This document shows, in pieces, positions 7,586-15,006 of a DNA stretch of 34,432 bases. The position numbers and the translations under genes were made by a program. Source of the stretch: Spirochaetia bacterium. GTDB lineage: Bacteria > Spirochaetota > Spirochaetia > CADAEX01. The notes under the pieces were generated by a model. The model was not told the DNA's origin. It searched no databases and saw only the letters and a list, made by a program, of their open reading frames with translations. The stretch lies in NCBI GenBank assembly GCA_017554185.1, contig JAFZIU010000128.1:1-34432 (forward strand), in the 5' to 3' direction. Within the stretch, counting starts at the first letter, position 1; each line of letters starts with the position of its first letter.

Positions 7586-8284
7586 TCACAATGGATAATA
7601 CTCAATACATCTTTTTATCTTGCCGTTGCTCCAGAAATCATATCCATACCAGTATTCATAGCCATCGGAGTTTGTCTCGTGGATAATGTTGCCATCAGCA
7701 TCACGCTCGTACCAGGTCTCTAATATGTCAGGGTTCTTTTCGCTTCCATCCGACCATTTTTCGTAAGTCATTTTCCCTTTGGCATCGTACTCATACCACC
7801 ATTCTTCGCCGTTCAAGGCTCTGGTGTGAATCTTGTTCCCGGCAGAATCGTATTCATCCCACCATTCACCGCCTTCATTATTCTTCTGATGAATCAGATT
7901 ACCCTTGGAATCATATTCATATTCATTACGATATTCATAGCCGTCTGACCATTTTGAACGGGTTCTGCTTCCATGTTCATCATACTCATGCCAGCCTTCA
8001 AGAGGGGCAGAGCCCTTTGTCTCCCCTTCTGACCATTTCTCGTGGATCATTTCCCCTTTGGAATTATATTCAAACCAATATTCTTTATCATTCAGAACTG
8101 TCTTATGAATCATGTTGCCCTTGGTATCATATTCCTTGACAACATTGACCTCGAACAGCTTATTGAACTTGTTTCCATCAAAGATGATTTCTTTGGTGAC
8201 CTTATCGCCCACCTGCTGGGCAAATGCCGCTGTTCCTAATACGATGCCTATTATGCAAATAAAAAGAATATTTTTTCTCATCAT
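7586..8284 (-). CDS. Exported YD-type repeat protein (232 aa)
   Basis: A signal peptide at residues 1-22 ends AFA-QQ, a type I peptidase site, so the protein should be periplasmic or released. From residue 51 come about six or seven imperfect YD-type units (YDxKGNxIHxKxSDG followed by an aromatic pair), some with insertions of 4-8 residues, and a tail RCIEYYPL that ends the array. No enzymatic motif is seen. The start is the first of two adjacent ATGs; the upstream gene's TGA overlaps it as ATGA, and AAAGGAA on the minus strand just upstream is the ribosome site. It is paralogous to its upstream neighbour and to the membrane protein at 4684-5922. Confidence 0.8.
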   Translation of the reverse strand: MMRKNILFICIIGIVLGTAAFAQQVGDKVTKEIIFDGNKFNKLFEVNVVKEYDTKGNMIHKTVLNDKEYWFEYNSKGEMIHEKWSEGETKGSAPLEGWHEYDEHGSRTRSKWSDGYEYRNEYEYDSKGNLIHQKNNEGGEWWDEYDSAGNKIHTRALNGEEWWYEYDAKGKMTYEKWSDGSEKNPDILETWYERDADGNIIHETNSDGYEYWYGYDFWSNGKIKRCIEYYPL

Positions 8285-8979
8285 GGGGTTCCTTTCTCAA
8301 TCACATTTCCGTTTTCATCAAACCACTCTTCCGAGCCGTCGGAATACTTTATATGGATCAGCTTACCGTTGTCGTCGAACCACTGCTCCTGGCCGCCGTC
8401 CCACTTTGCGTGGGTTACTTTTCCATAGATATCGTACCACTCTTCGTCGCCATTAGAATACCTGATATGCGCCAGATTTCCTTTGTCGTCATAATCAAGC
8501 CAGAACTCTATGTTGTCGGATCCTGTGCCGTGGGTGGCATCGCCTGCCTGATTGTATTCATCGTACCACTCTGAGTAGCCATCGGCCCACTTTATAAAGA
8601 TTATTCTTCCGCTGGAATCGAACCATTCCTCGGATCCGTCTGAGTTCTTCTCCCGGGTCTTGTTCCCTTTGCCGTCGTACCAGACTTCGTGGCCGTCGGT
8701 GGATCTTGAGTGATTCTTGTTCCTGTTGATGCCGTACCATTCCTCGTAACCATCTGGCCACTGTATATGGATAAGCCTGTCGCTGCCATCGTAGTTCCAC
8801 AGCTTTCCTTCCTTGTCCAGATATCTCTTGCTGACTATTTTTCCGGCATCATCATAGTCTGTCCAGGTCTCTAATCCGTCTGCATTCTTCTTGTGGGTTG
8901 TCCGCCCCTGGGCATCGTACCATAATTCAGTGCCATCAAGCTTTTTCTCGTGGATCTTATTTCCTCTGACATCATATTC
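7640..8979 (-). repeat. Degenerate 57/63-bp coding repeats in two adjacent genes
   Basis: Units of 57 bp (19 residues) and 63 bp (21 residues) continue through both exported YD-repeat genes with only the second gene's signal peptide and linker (about 8135-8284) interrupting. These are more diverged at DNA level and less AT-rich than the array at 4684-5613. Confidence 0.7.
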
Positions 8980-9075
8980 TACTAAAAGAACTCCAGAAGG
9001 CTCTGATGACTGTGCAAATAAATCTATATCTAAAAAAAGGAATAATAAACAAATTACAAGAGTAATCTTTCTCAT
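8281..9075 (-). CDS. Exported YD-type repeat protein (264 aa)
   Basis: The signal peptide at residues 1-21 ends LFA-QSS. The rest, from residue 33 to the end, is an uninterrupted array of about 11 units alternating between 19 residues (EWYDxxGxxxxxKxSDGxE) and 21 residues, where an extra YD is inserted. There is no toxin or catalytic domain and no RHS-core cleavage motif (DPxGL), so this is an array without the C-terminal payload of true RHS proteins. It is the first gene of a three-gene operon. The promoter at 9082-9110 would place the transcript start at or next to the ATG, and no ribosome site is visible, suggesting leaderless translation. Confidence 0.8.
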   Translation of the reverse strand: MRKITLVICLLFLFLDIDLFAQSSEPSGVLLVEYDVRGNKIHEKKLDGTELWYDAQGRTTHKKNADGLETWTDYDDAGKIVSKRYLDKEGKLWNYDGSDRLIHIQWPDGYEEWYGINRNKNHSRSTDGHEVWYDGKGNKTREKNSDGSEEWFDSSGRIIFIKWADGYSEWYDEYNQAGDATHGTGSDNIEFWLDYDDKGNLAHIRYSNGDEEWYDIYGKVTHAKWDGGQEQWFDDNGKLIHIKYSDGSEEWFDENGNVIEKGTP

Positions 9076-9081
9076 ATTTAT

Positions 9082-9110
9082 AATGTACTCAATAAAAGCT
9101 GATTTATCAA
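9082..9110 (-). promoter_or_regulatory. Promoter of the exported YD-repeat operon
   Basis: On the minus strand TTGATA (9110-9105), 17 nt, TACATT (9087-9082). The expected start of transcription, about 7 nt after the -10 box, coincides with the A of ATG 9075. No Shine-Dalgarno sequence precedes that ATG. Confidence 0.5.
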
Positions 9111-9114
9111 CAAA

Positions 9115-9140
9115 AAAAAGCCCCTCTGAAGGGGCTTTTT
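9115..9140. terminator. Terminator after the response regulator
   Basis: AAAAAGCCCC (9115-9124), loop of 6, GGGGCTTTTT (9131-9140): a 10-bp stem with T and A tracts that works in both directions. It follows the response regulator stop (9157) on the minus strand and insulates it from the repeat operon. Confidence 0.85.
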
Positions 9141-9156
9141 AGTAATAAGTTCAAAC

Positions 9157-9939
9157 TCATTTAGCCAGCGCTTTCTCCAGAACCTTAGGTGCCCAGTCAT
9201 ACTTGGTCATGAAGCCTCCCGGTATCTTGGAGATATCCCTGCCACCCTTCTTGAGCCACTCGTACAGGTCGCAGTCATAGACATCCACATTGGTCAGGTG
9301 ACCGCGCTTGGTGGAGATAAGCAGGTCCGAAATAACATCGTCTGCCAGTGCATCCTTGAGCCGCTTGATGGCGTTGTAGTACACCTTCATGTTAACGTTG
9401 TTGTACTCACGTCCTTCCCACAGCACGCTGTAGATCTCTTCGTTGGAGACTTCCTTGCCCTGCATGATGACGCAGTATGCCAGAATCTCCTTGGCCTTTC
9501 CTGTGACAGAGGTAGGCTTGCCGTTCTTGAGCACCTCGAACTCGCCGAATGTCTTGATGAAAAGCTCCTTCTGCTGCCTCTTCGCCAGAAGCCTCATACG
9601 ATCCATCATCATCTCCAGTGTCTCGTGTTTGTATGGCTTAAGGATGTAGTAGTCGGCTCCGATAGCGTTGGAATCCTTGATGTAGTCGCTGTAGGCAGAG
9701 ATGATTACAATAAGGATATCGGGTCTGATTGCCCTGAGCTCCTTGGCCAGCTGTATTCCGGACATGGTGGGCATCTCGATGTCAAGGAAGGCAATCTCCA
9801 CAGAATTGCTCTTTACAAATTCAATGGCATCCTCGGGACTCTCGAAAGTGCCTAATACCTGGAGATCCTCGATCCCGCTGCTCAGTCTTAAAAAGCTTTT
9901 CAGCATCAACGGCTCATCATCTACAACAATTGCTCTCAT
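9157..9939 (-). CDS. Response regulator, receiver plus winged-helix DNA-binding domain
   Basis: Residues 1-120 are a receiver domain: acidic pair at 7-8 (DDE), phosphorylatable Asp53 in LDIEMP, Ser81 at the switch position and Lys101 followed by Pro. After a helix at 105-122, residues 125-200 (LFIKTFGEFEVL...) look like the winged-helix DNA-binding domain of OmpR/SARP-type regulators, followed by a short acidic tail where SARP proteins would carry a longer BTAD region. It starts 23 nt after the sensor kinase stop with the strong site GGGAGGA, so it is the kinase's partner. LytS-type kinases more often pair with LytTR or AraC-type outputs. Target genes cannot be told from the window. Confidence 0.88.
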   Translation of the reverse strand: MRAIVVDDEPLMLKSFLRLSSGIEDLQVLGTFESPEDAIEFVKSNSVEIAFLDIEMPTMSGIQLAKELRAIRPDILIVIISAYSDYIKDSNAIGADYYILKPYKHETLEMMMDRMRLLAKRQQKELFIKTFGEFEVLKNGKPTSVTGKAKEILAYCVIMQGKEVSNEEIYSVLWEGREYNNVNMKVYYNAIKRLKDALADDVISDLLISTKRGHLTNVDVYDCDLYEWLKKGGRDISKIPGGFMTKYDWAPKVLEKALAK

Positions 9940-9962
9940 ATCTTCCTCCCATTATAATTTTA

Positions 9963-12764
9963 TCAATTGGCAGGGAACGTCACTGTGACAGTTGTCCCCA
10001 CCCCTATTGTGCTCTGTACATCAACCTTTGCCCCCATCATCTTTTCAAAACGGAAGATAAGGTTCATCATTCCTGTGGAATCACGCTTGCCGCTGGCAAT
10101 TTCGGCCTTAACCTGCTCGAAGTCGAAGCCCACGCCGTCGTCGGCCACCTGCACCACTATATTGCCTTTGTCATCGCCATAGCTGCGTACTGTTACTGTA
10201 CCGCCAGCCTTGCCCCGCCTGTAGACACCATGGCGGATCGAGTTCTCCACCAGCGGCTGGATACCCAGCGGAACTATCTTGAAATCCTTCTTCTGGATGT
10301 CGTAGACCATCTTGAGCCTGTCGCTGAACCGCATTTTCTCGATGTTCACGTATGCATTGATATTGGTAAGCTCCTGCTCGAAGGGGATAAGGTCGCTGTT
10401 TGACATAGCCTTTATGCATGCCCTGAGGTGTGTGGTGAAGTCGTATACCAGGTCTGATGCGTACTGCGGGTCGTCCAGGATTATCTCGCGGATGGAGCCC
10501 AGTGCGTTGTAGAGGAAGTGGGGCTGCATCTGGCTCATGGAGTTCTTGAACCTTGCCTCCTTGAGCTCTTCCTTGAGGGCCTCCACCTGTTTGGTCTTCT
10601 GGCTCATCTCGGTTATATCGTAAGCTACGAACAGAGCCATAATATTGCCGGTACCGGTGTTGCGGTTCACAAAGAATACAACACGCAGGGCACGCTCATC
10701 ATCGCCCGAGAGCTTGACGCGGCACTGGATCTCAAGGTATGGCATGCCAGAGTTGAAGGCAGAGATAAGATATGACGGGCTGCAGGATTCTATGAACTTG
10801 TCCTTTGCAGAGAGGATCTGCCCTTCGGTGCACCACTTGAGGAACCTGCTGTAGCTGTAAGGATGCTCCAGAGGGATTTCCACTTCCTTGGGGTTTGCCG
10901 AATTCACAGTGCTGTAGAAATCGATGAGTGTATCTTTGGAAAGATTTATATTGCCGTAGAGGACACAGCTAGAGGTTATGGCGTTGCGGTAGGCCTTCTC
11001 CTTCTGGAGCATATCGGCCTCGTGCCTGATGGAAGCATCGATATTTCTTATTCCCACATAGAGGATGTTGGAGTCGTTTGCATTGAGCATTCCGCGGAAC
11101 TGATAGTAGATAGGCTGGCCGTTGTGCACCACCCTGTAGTTGAAGATGTAGTTCTTTGATGTCTTGAGTTCGCTGATTATCTTCTCTTTATTCACCATGG
11201 AACAGACATATTCGTAGTCGTCGTGGTAGATATGGGTGCGGTAATCGTAGTTGTTCACATCGAAGAAGTTGTCTCCCTGGGTCAGGATTCCTATCTCGCC
11301 GAACTCGCCGCTTGAGTTGATGGTCTTGAATGCGTTGGTGGTAAGGTCCACCACATAGAGACATTCGAAGTCCTGGGCAAAGGCTTCGATTACGCTGGTC
11401 ATCTCGGCAGACTTGAGCATTGCCAGGTGCTCTCGTGTCCGGTCCAGTATGGAACCGAATACATAGGTTACCTTGCCGTCCCTGTCCTTGAAGGGAGAGA
11501 GGACAATGCGGTGCCAGATGTTGTCGCCCTTGCTGCCTACATCGAAAGTATAGGTGGTTCCTGTGGCCTTGACCTTGTCCAGCGCGTCACGGAATGTATT
11601 ATCGTCGAAACCTGCGAACAGGGTGTCTGAAAGCTGTCCCATAGTGTCCCGGGTGTAGACCTGCCCGCGGATCTTGAGCTCGTCGGTTGCTATGTTGTAG
11701 TCGAAGAAATCGCAGTTAAGCTTGTCCAGGAGGATGGCGTTCCGCTCCTGCTCGAACCTGATGTTCTCTATACCCTGGCGGCGGCGGTAGATGTTGAGGA
11801 ATATCACCATGGAAAGATAGACAAAGACAGCCCAGCTTATCACTACAGACAGGATTATGATGATGTTTGTGTTCTTCTGTCCCACCCCGTATGCCATGGC
11901 CAGAGCCTCCTTGTCGCCGGACACAATAAGGTGCCAGTCGTTGATCCCGATAGGATGCTGGACAACAAGCTGCTTGCCTATATTATCATATTGATACTGG
12001 ATGTTCTGATCCCCCTGCAGGCTTTTGGAAATGTAATCCCAGTCCACATCTTCCTTTAGTATATCCGGCAGATGCACACCTCTGGTATAACCGGGTCCGA
12101 GATATTCCCGGGCCGCTGCATTGGTTGCCAACACCTCAAGCTGTGAGTTGACGATAAGGATTCTTAAAGGTTCCGATTCCAAGCTGTGATGGAAAAGATA
12201 TTCCAGGTTGTCCAGCTGCTTTATGGCATAGAGGACACCCTTAAGCTCTTTGTTCTCGTAATATGGGATAGCATAGAAGAGGTAGATGTCGTGGCTTATG
12301 AAGGAGTCCCACCTCATGCGGAGCATCTGGGGCTTACCGTTCCTGGCAATCTCGTAGAAGAAAGGCATGTCGGAGACATTGCCCCGGTCCTGGCCATCCT
12401 GGTTTATGGAGTTTCCGTTAAGGTCGGCAAAGCGGAGGGCAGCCCACTGGTTTCCCTCTATCATGGCCTTGAAAAAGTCGCTGCCTATATTGTTCTCGAA
12501 CCCGCCGTGGAAAGAAAGGTAATCCGATATAAACATGAGTGGTATAAAGTTTCTATCCATGGAACGGTTGATCATAGCAACTTGTTCGGCGGCGATGAAA
12601 TCCATCTCTTCCATTACTTTCCTGGAGTTGTAATTCTGGATCAAAACGTCGGAAGACAGCTTTATTACGAGGATTCCGACACACACCACAATAATGAAGA
12701 TAGCATAAAAATGTGTCTGGAGTGATTTTGAGATGGCTGTGAAAAATTTAGAACCCTTGCCCAT
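9963..12764 (-). CDS. LytS-type sensor histidine kinase with extracellular sensor and PAS-like domains
   Basis: A 933-residue membrane kinase. TM1 at about residues 17-37; an extracellular domain of about 250 residues resembling dCACHE ligand-binding domains; TM2 at about 300-325, ending in basic RRR; then about 400 residues with probably three PAS-like domains; a coiled coil ending at the kinase core; His_kinase motif QPHFLYNAL with His749 as phosphoacceptor; and a HATPase domain with N box QPLVENSIRHG (about 836-846) and G box DDGVGFD. It precedes its response regulator by 23 nt. A TTTACA-N17-TATACT promoter would leave only about 4 nt of leader before the ATG. The extracellular ligand is unknown; CACHE domains commonly sense amino acids or organic acids. 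Confidence 0.9.
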   Translation of the reverse strand: MGKGSKFFTAISKSLQTHFYAIFIIVVCVGILVIKLSSDVLIQNYNSRKVMEEMDFIAAEQVAMINRSMDRNFIPLMFISDYLSFHGGFENNIGSDFFKAMIEGNQWAALRFADLNGNSINQDGQDRGNVSDMPFFYEIARNGKPQMLRMRWDSFISHDIYLFYAIPYYENKELKGVLYAIKQLDNLEYLFHHSLESEPLRILIVNSQLEVLATNAAAREYLGPGYTRGVHLPDILKEDVDWDYISKSLQGDQNIQYQYDNIGKQLVVQHPIGINDWHLIVSGDKEALAMAYGVGQKNTNIIIILSVVISWAVFVYLSMVIFLNIYRRRQGIENIRFEQERNAILLDKLNCDFFDYNIATDELKIRGQVYTRDTMGQLSDTLFAGFDDNTFRDALDKVKATGTTYTFDVGSKGDNIWHRIVLSPFKDRDGKVTYVFGSILDRTREHLAMLKSAEMTSVIEAFAQDFECLYVVDLTTNAFKTINSSGEFGEIGILTQGDNFFDVNNYDYRTHIYHDDYEYVCSMVNKEKIISELKTSKNYIFNYRVVHNGQPIYYQFRGMLNANDSNILYVGIRNIDASIRHEADMLQKEKAYRNAITSSCVLYGNINLSKDTLIDFYSTVNSANPKEVEIPLEHPYSYSRFLKWCTEGQILSAKDKFIESCSPSYLISAFNSGMPYLEIQCRVKLSGDDERALRVVFFVNRNTGTGNIMALFVAYDITEMSQKTKQVEALKEELKEARFKNSMSQMQPHFLYNALGSIREIILDDPQYASDLVYDFTTHLRACIKAMSNSDLIPFEQELTNINAYVNIEKMRFSDRLKMVYDIQKKDFKIVPLGIQPLVENSIRHGVYRRGKAGGTVTVRSYGDDKGNIVVQVADDGVGFDFEQVKAEIASGKRDSTGMMNLIFRFEKMMGAKVDVQSTIGVGTTVTVTFPAN

Positions 12765-12774
12765 TTCTAAGAAC

Positions 12775-12803
12775 AGTATACCAACTTTTTTGGATTTTGT
12801 AAA
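12775..12803 (-). promoter_or_regulatory. Promoter of the sensor kinase operon
   Basis: On the minus strand TTTACA (12803-12798), 17 nt, TATACT (12780-12775). The start of transcription should fall near 12768, about 4 nt before ATG 12764. No Shine-Dalgarno sequence is visible. Confidence 0.6.
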
Positions 12804-12818
12804 GATAGAAACTTAATA

Positions 12819-12838
12819 TAAACATAAATATGTGTTTA
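12819..12838. promoter_or_regulatory. Inverted repeat between divergent promoters
   Basis: TAAACA (12819-12824), 8 nt, TGTTTA (12833-12838), with an inner CATA/TATG pairing. It lies between the kinase and MEMO-like promoters and overlaps the MEMO -35 box, so it is a possible operator. Being AT-rich and short, it could be chance. Confidence 0.3.
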
Positions 12839-12863
12839 CACAGTTTTTCATGCCGGATATACT
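12835..12863 (+). promoter_or_regulatory. Promoter of the MEMO-like gene
   Basis: TTTACA (12835-12840), 17 nt, TATACT (12858-12863), with ATG at 12870. The predicted transcript start is at the ATG itself, so a leaderless mRNA is likely. It has the same hexamers and spacing as the divergent kinase promoter. Confidence 0.6.
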
Positions 12864-12869
12864 TAAAGT

Positions 12870-13673
12870 ATGAGAACACCGATAGTTGATGGAATATTCT
12901 ATCCTGCAGATAAAGAGGGCCTGGAAGCCAAAGTGGCGGAGTTGTTGGCCCAGGCCAAGGGAGTACCTGGCAAGGGAGGCGCCATTCTGGTGCCCCACGC
13001 CGGGTATGCATACACCGGGGCCCTGGCAGCCGCCGGTTTCAAGAGCGCCATGGAGCGTGATATACGCACTGTGGTGCTGCTGGCCCCGGTGACCCGGGAC
13101 GCCCAGGATGGGCTTTTCCTTTGCGACTACTCGGCTTTCCAGACCCCGCTGGGGGCTGTGCCTGTGGACACCGCATCCTGTGCTGCCCTGCTGGCACACA
13201 AAGGAAGGTTTGCCGTGAACCGGTTCCCGTTCCTGGAGGAGCACAGCATAGAGGTGCAGCTTCCATTTGTGCAGACCCTGTGGCCACAGGCGCAGATTGT
13301 GCCGGTGCACATGGGCAGGCAGAACCCGGGGACGGTGAAGCAGCTTAAGCGGGCGCTGCAGGAGGTGTTTGCGCCCCGTATGGAAAGTACCCTGTTTGTG
13401 GTAAGTGCAAACGCAAGCCCCTACCTGCAGCGGGCTCTGGCCCAGGAGTACGCCGATGCGTTCCTTTGCCTGGTCACAGCGGGAGACTGGGAGGCCATAC
13501 TGGCAGAGCTTCAGAAACGCAAGTCCCTGCCGGGGGGCACTGGCTGTGCCTCTGCGGTGCTGGGTCTTGGACTTGGGACGGGTGGCAAGAAACCGGCTGT
13601 GGAAGTACTGGAAACTTCCGACTCGGGGGGAGATAAGATAGTGTGCTACGCTTCCCTTGCTTTCAGCTTTTAG
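12870..13673 (+). CDS. MEMO-family protein (AmmeMemoRadiSam system protein B-like), metal site degenerate
   Basis: The MEMO fold is recognisable from VPHAGYAYTG (residues 41-50), EEHSIEVQLPF (about 123-133) and the 267-residue length. MEMO proteins are related to non-haem iron dioxygenases and carry three histidines at the metal site. Here the first, His43, is kept, but the second motif (usually GPxHH) reads LAPVTRD at 71-77 and the third (usually SSDFSHY) reads SANASPY at 179-185, so both other histidines are gone. No AMMECR1-like or radical SAM partner gene is next to it. It is therefore a diverged member of unknown role. It is divergent from the sensor kinase, and its end overlaps the convergent kinase-like gene by 11 nt. 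No ribosome site is seen. Confidence 0.8.
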   Translation: MRTPIVDGIFYPADKEGLEAKVAELLAQAKGVPGKGGAILVPHAGYAYTGALAAAGFKSAMERDIRTVVLLAPVTRDAQDGLFLCDYSAFQTPLGAVPVDTASCAALLAHKGRFAVNRFPFLEEHSIEVQLPFVQTLWPQAQIVPVHMGRQNPGTVKQLKRALQEVFAPRMESTLFVVSANASPYLQRALAQEYADAFLCLVTAGDWEAILAELQKRKSLPGGTGCASAVLGLGLGTGGKKPAVEVLETSDSGGDKIVCYASLAFSF

Positions 13674-14250
13674 CGATATCGCAGATTATATCCACGCACT
13701 TTTCTATGCCCAGGGATGATGAGCAGAGGCACAGGTCGTAGTTTTCGGCCAGGCCGAACTCCCGCTGAGTGTAGTAGTTGCAGTATTTACGTCTTCCCTT
13801 GTCCACGTCGTGGAGCAGAGCCTTAAGCTCGCTGTAGGACAGGTCGGGATAAAGATTATTCTTGATATATTCCAGACGCCAGGATTCAGCACCATAGATA
13901 AAGACATGGAGGGTGCTGTCAAACTCCGACAGGATTGCATCGGCATTGCGCCCTACAATTACGCATTTTCCATGGTTTCCGAACTGCTCAATCACCTTTT
14001 TCTGGGCTTCCATGAACCGGTCTTCCAGTGTGGTGCGGTATACTCCGAAAAGGCTCTGTGCAAAGCCGTATTCGTGGGGCACCTTTTCGTCCAGGTCTGA
14101 GCTCTGTGCCAGGGTCAGGTTGGCCTTCATCGCTGCATGCTCAACCAGGTCGTGATCCACATATTCATAACCAAGTCGGTCTGCCACTATGCGTCCTATC
14201 TTGCCGCCGGCTGCACCGAATTTTCTGTTTATAGTGATGATCTTTTTCAT
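13663..14250 (-). CDS. Cytidylate kinase-like family protein
   Basis: A 195-residue protein of the Cytidylate_kin2 type. The N-terminus has the modified phosphate-binding loop NRKFGAAGGKIG (residues 8-19), then VADRLGYEYVDHDLV, and VGRNADAIL near residue 100. The usual strict Walker A lysine context of true CMP kinases is replaced by the GGKIG form seen in this family, whose substrate is mostly unproven. A strong AAGGGGG site precedes the ATG, 9 nt after the transporter ATPase stop, so it is the last gene of the ABC-transporter operon. The link to amino-acid uptake is not understood. Confidence 0.85.
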   Translation of the reverse strand: MKKIITINRKFGAAGGKIGRIVADRLGYEYVDHDLVEHAAMKANLTLAQSSDLDEKVPHEYGFAQSLFGVYRTTLEDRFMEAQKKVIEQFGNHGKCVIVGRNADAILSEFDSTLHVFIYGAESWRLEYIKNNLYPDLSYSELKALLHDVDKGRRKYCNYYTQREFGLAENYDLCLCSSSLGIEKCVDIICDIAKS

Positions 14251-14259
14251 GGCGCCCCC

Positions 14260-14997
14260 TTACAGTACCTTGCTCAGGAAGCTCTGGGTCCGTTCCTGCT
14301 TAGGATTATTGAGGATCTCCTCAGGGGTCCCCTCTTCTATTATGTAGCCGCCGTCCATGAATACAATGCGGTCTGCAACCTCCCGGGCAAAGCCCATCTC
14401 GTGGGTTACAACCACCATGGTCATACCACCCTTGGCCAGATCCTTCATTACCTGCAGAACTTCTCCTACCATCTCAGGGTCCAGTGCCGATGTAGGCTCG
14501 TCGAAAAGCATTATGGAAGGGTTCATTGCCAGCGCCCTTGCTATTGCCACACGCTGCTTCTGACCGCCGGAAAGCTGCTGAGGATATGCCTCGGCCTTGT
14601 CCTTAAGCCCTACCCTGTTAAGCAGGTTCATACCTGTCTCGTGAGCCTGAGCCTCGGTCATCTTCTTGGTCTTGACCGGTGCCAGCATGATGTTCTTGAT
14701 AACGTTCATGTTGGGGAACAGGTTGAAGTGCTGGAACACCATTCCTATGTCTTCCCGCACCTTGTTGATATTTATATTTCTGTCGTTTATGTCGTTGCCG
14801 TCCACAATTATGGTGCCGCCGTTGGAATGCTCAAGCTTATTGAGGCACCGGAGGAATGTGGACTTGCCGCTTCCGGAAGGGCCGATGACAACCACAACCT
14901 CTCCCTTATGGATATCGATGCTTATGCTCTTGAGGACTTCCAGCTTGCCGAAATGCTTCTTTAAATCTTTTACATGGATTTTCACTGTATCTGTCAT
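14260..14997 (-). CDS. Polar amino-acid ABC transporter, ATP-binding protein
   Basis: The ATPase subunit powers uptake by the neighbouring permease. Walker [10 protein letters not shown] at 39-47, Q-loop FQHFNLFP (about 88-95), signature LSGGQ at 142-146, Walker B IMLFDEP at 162-168 and switch histidine in VVTHEMGFA. Length (245) and sequence style match GlnQ/ArtP-type ATPases. AGGAGG lies just upstream of the ATG and overlaps the permease stop region (gap 9 nt). The substrate cannot be named more closely than a polar amino acid. Confidence 0.95.
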   Translation of the reverse strand: MTDTVKIHVKDLKKHFGKLEVLKSISIDIHKGEVVVVIGPSGSGKSTFLRCLNKLEHSNGGTIIVDGNDINDRNININKVREDIGMVFQHFNLFPNMNVIKNIMLAPVKTKKMTEAQAHETGMNLLNRVGLKDKAEAYPQQLSGGQKQRVAIARALAMNPSIMLFDEPTSALDPEMVGEVLQVMKDLAKGGMTMVVVTHEMGFAREVADRIVFMDGGYIIEEGTPEEILNNPKQERTQSFLSKVL

Positions 14998-15006
14998 AGC
15001 ATCCTC

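Noticed and set aside
4684-8979. CRISPR-like array or noncoding tandem repeats
   Set aside because: The 57/63-bp period is in frame with 19/21-residue protein units, repeats are imperfect and there are no short unique spacers.
4684-9075. True RHS toxin or YwqK/MORN antitoxin proteins
   Set aside because: There is no RHS core cleavage motif or C-terminal toxin, and the unit (YDxKGNxI..SDG) differs from MORN variants; kept as YD-type repeats only.
14137-14964. A 275-codon plus-strand open frame
   Set aside because: It is antisense to the transporter ATPase and kinase-like genes, both of which have full motifs and ribosome sites.
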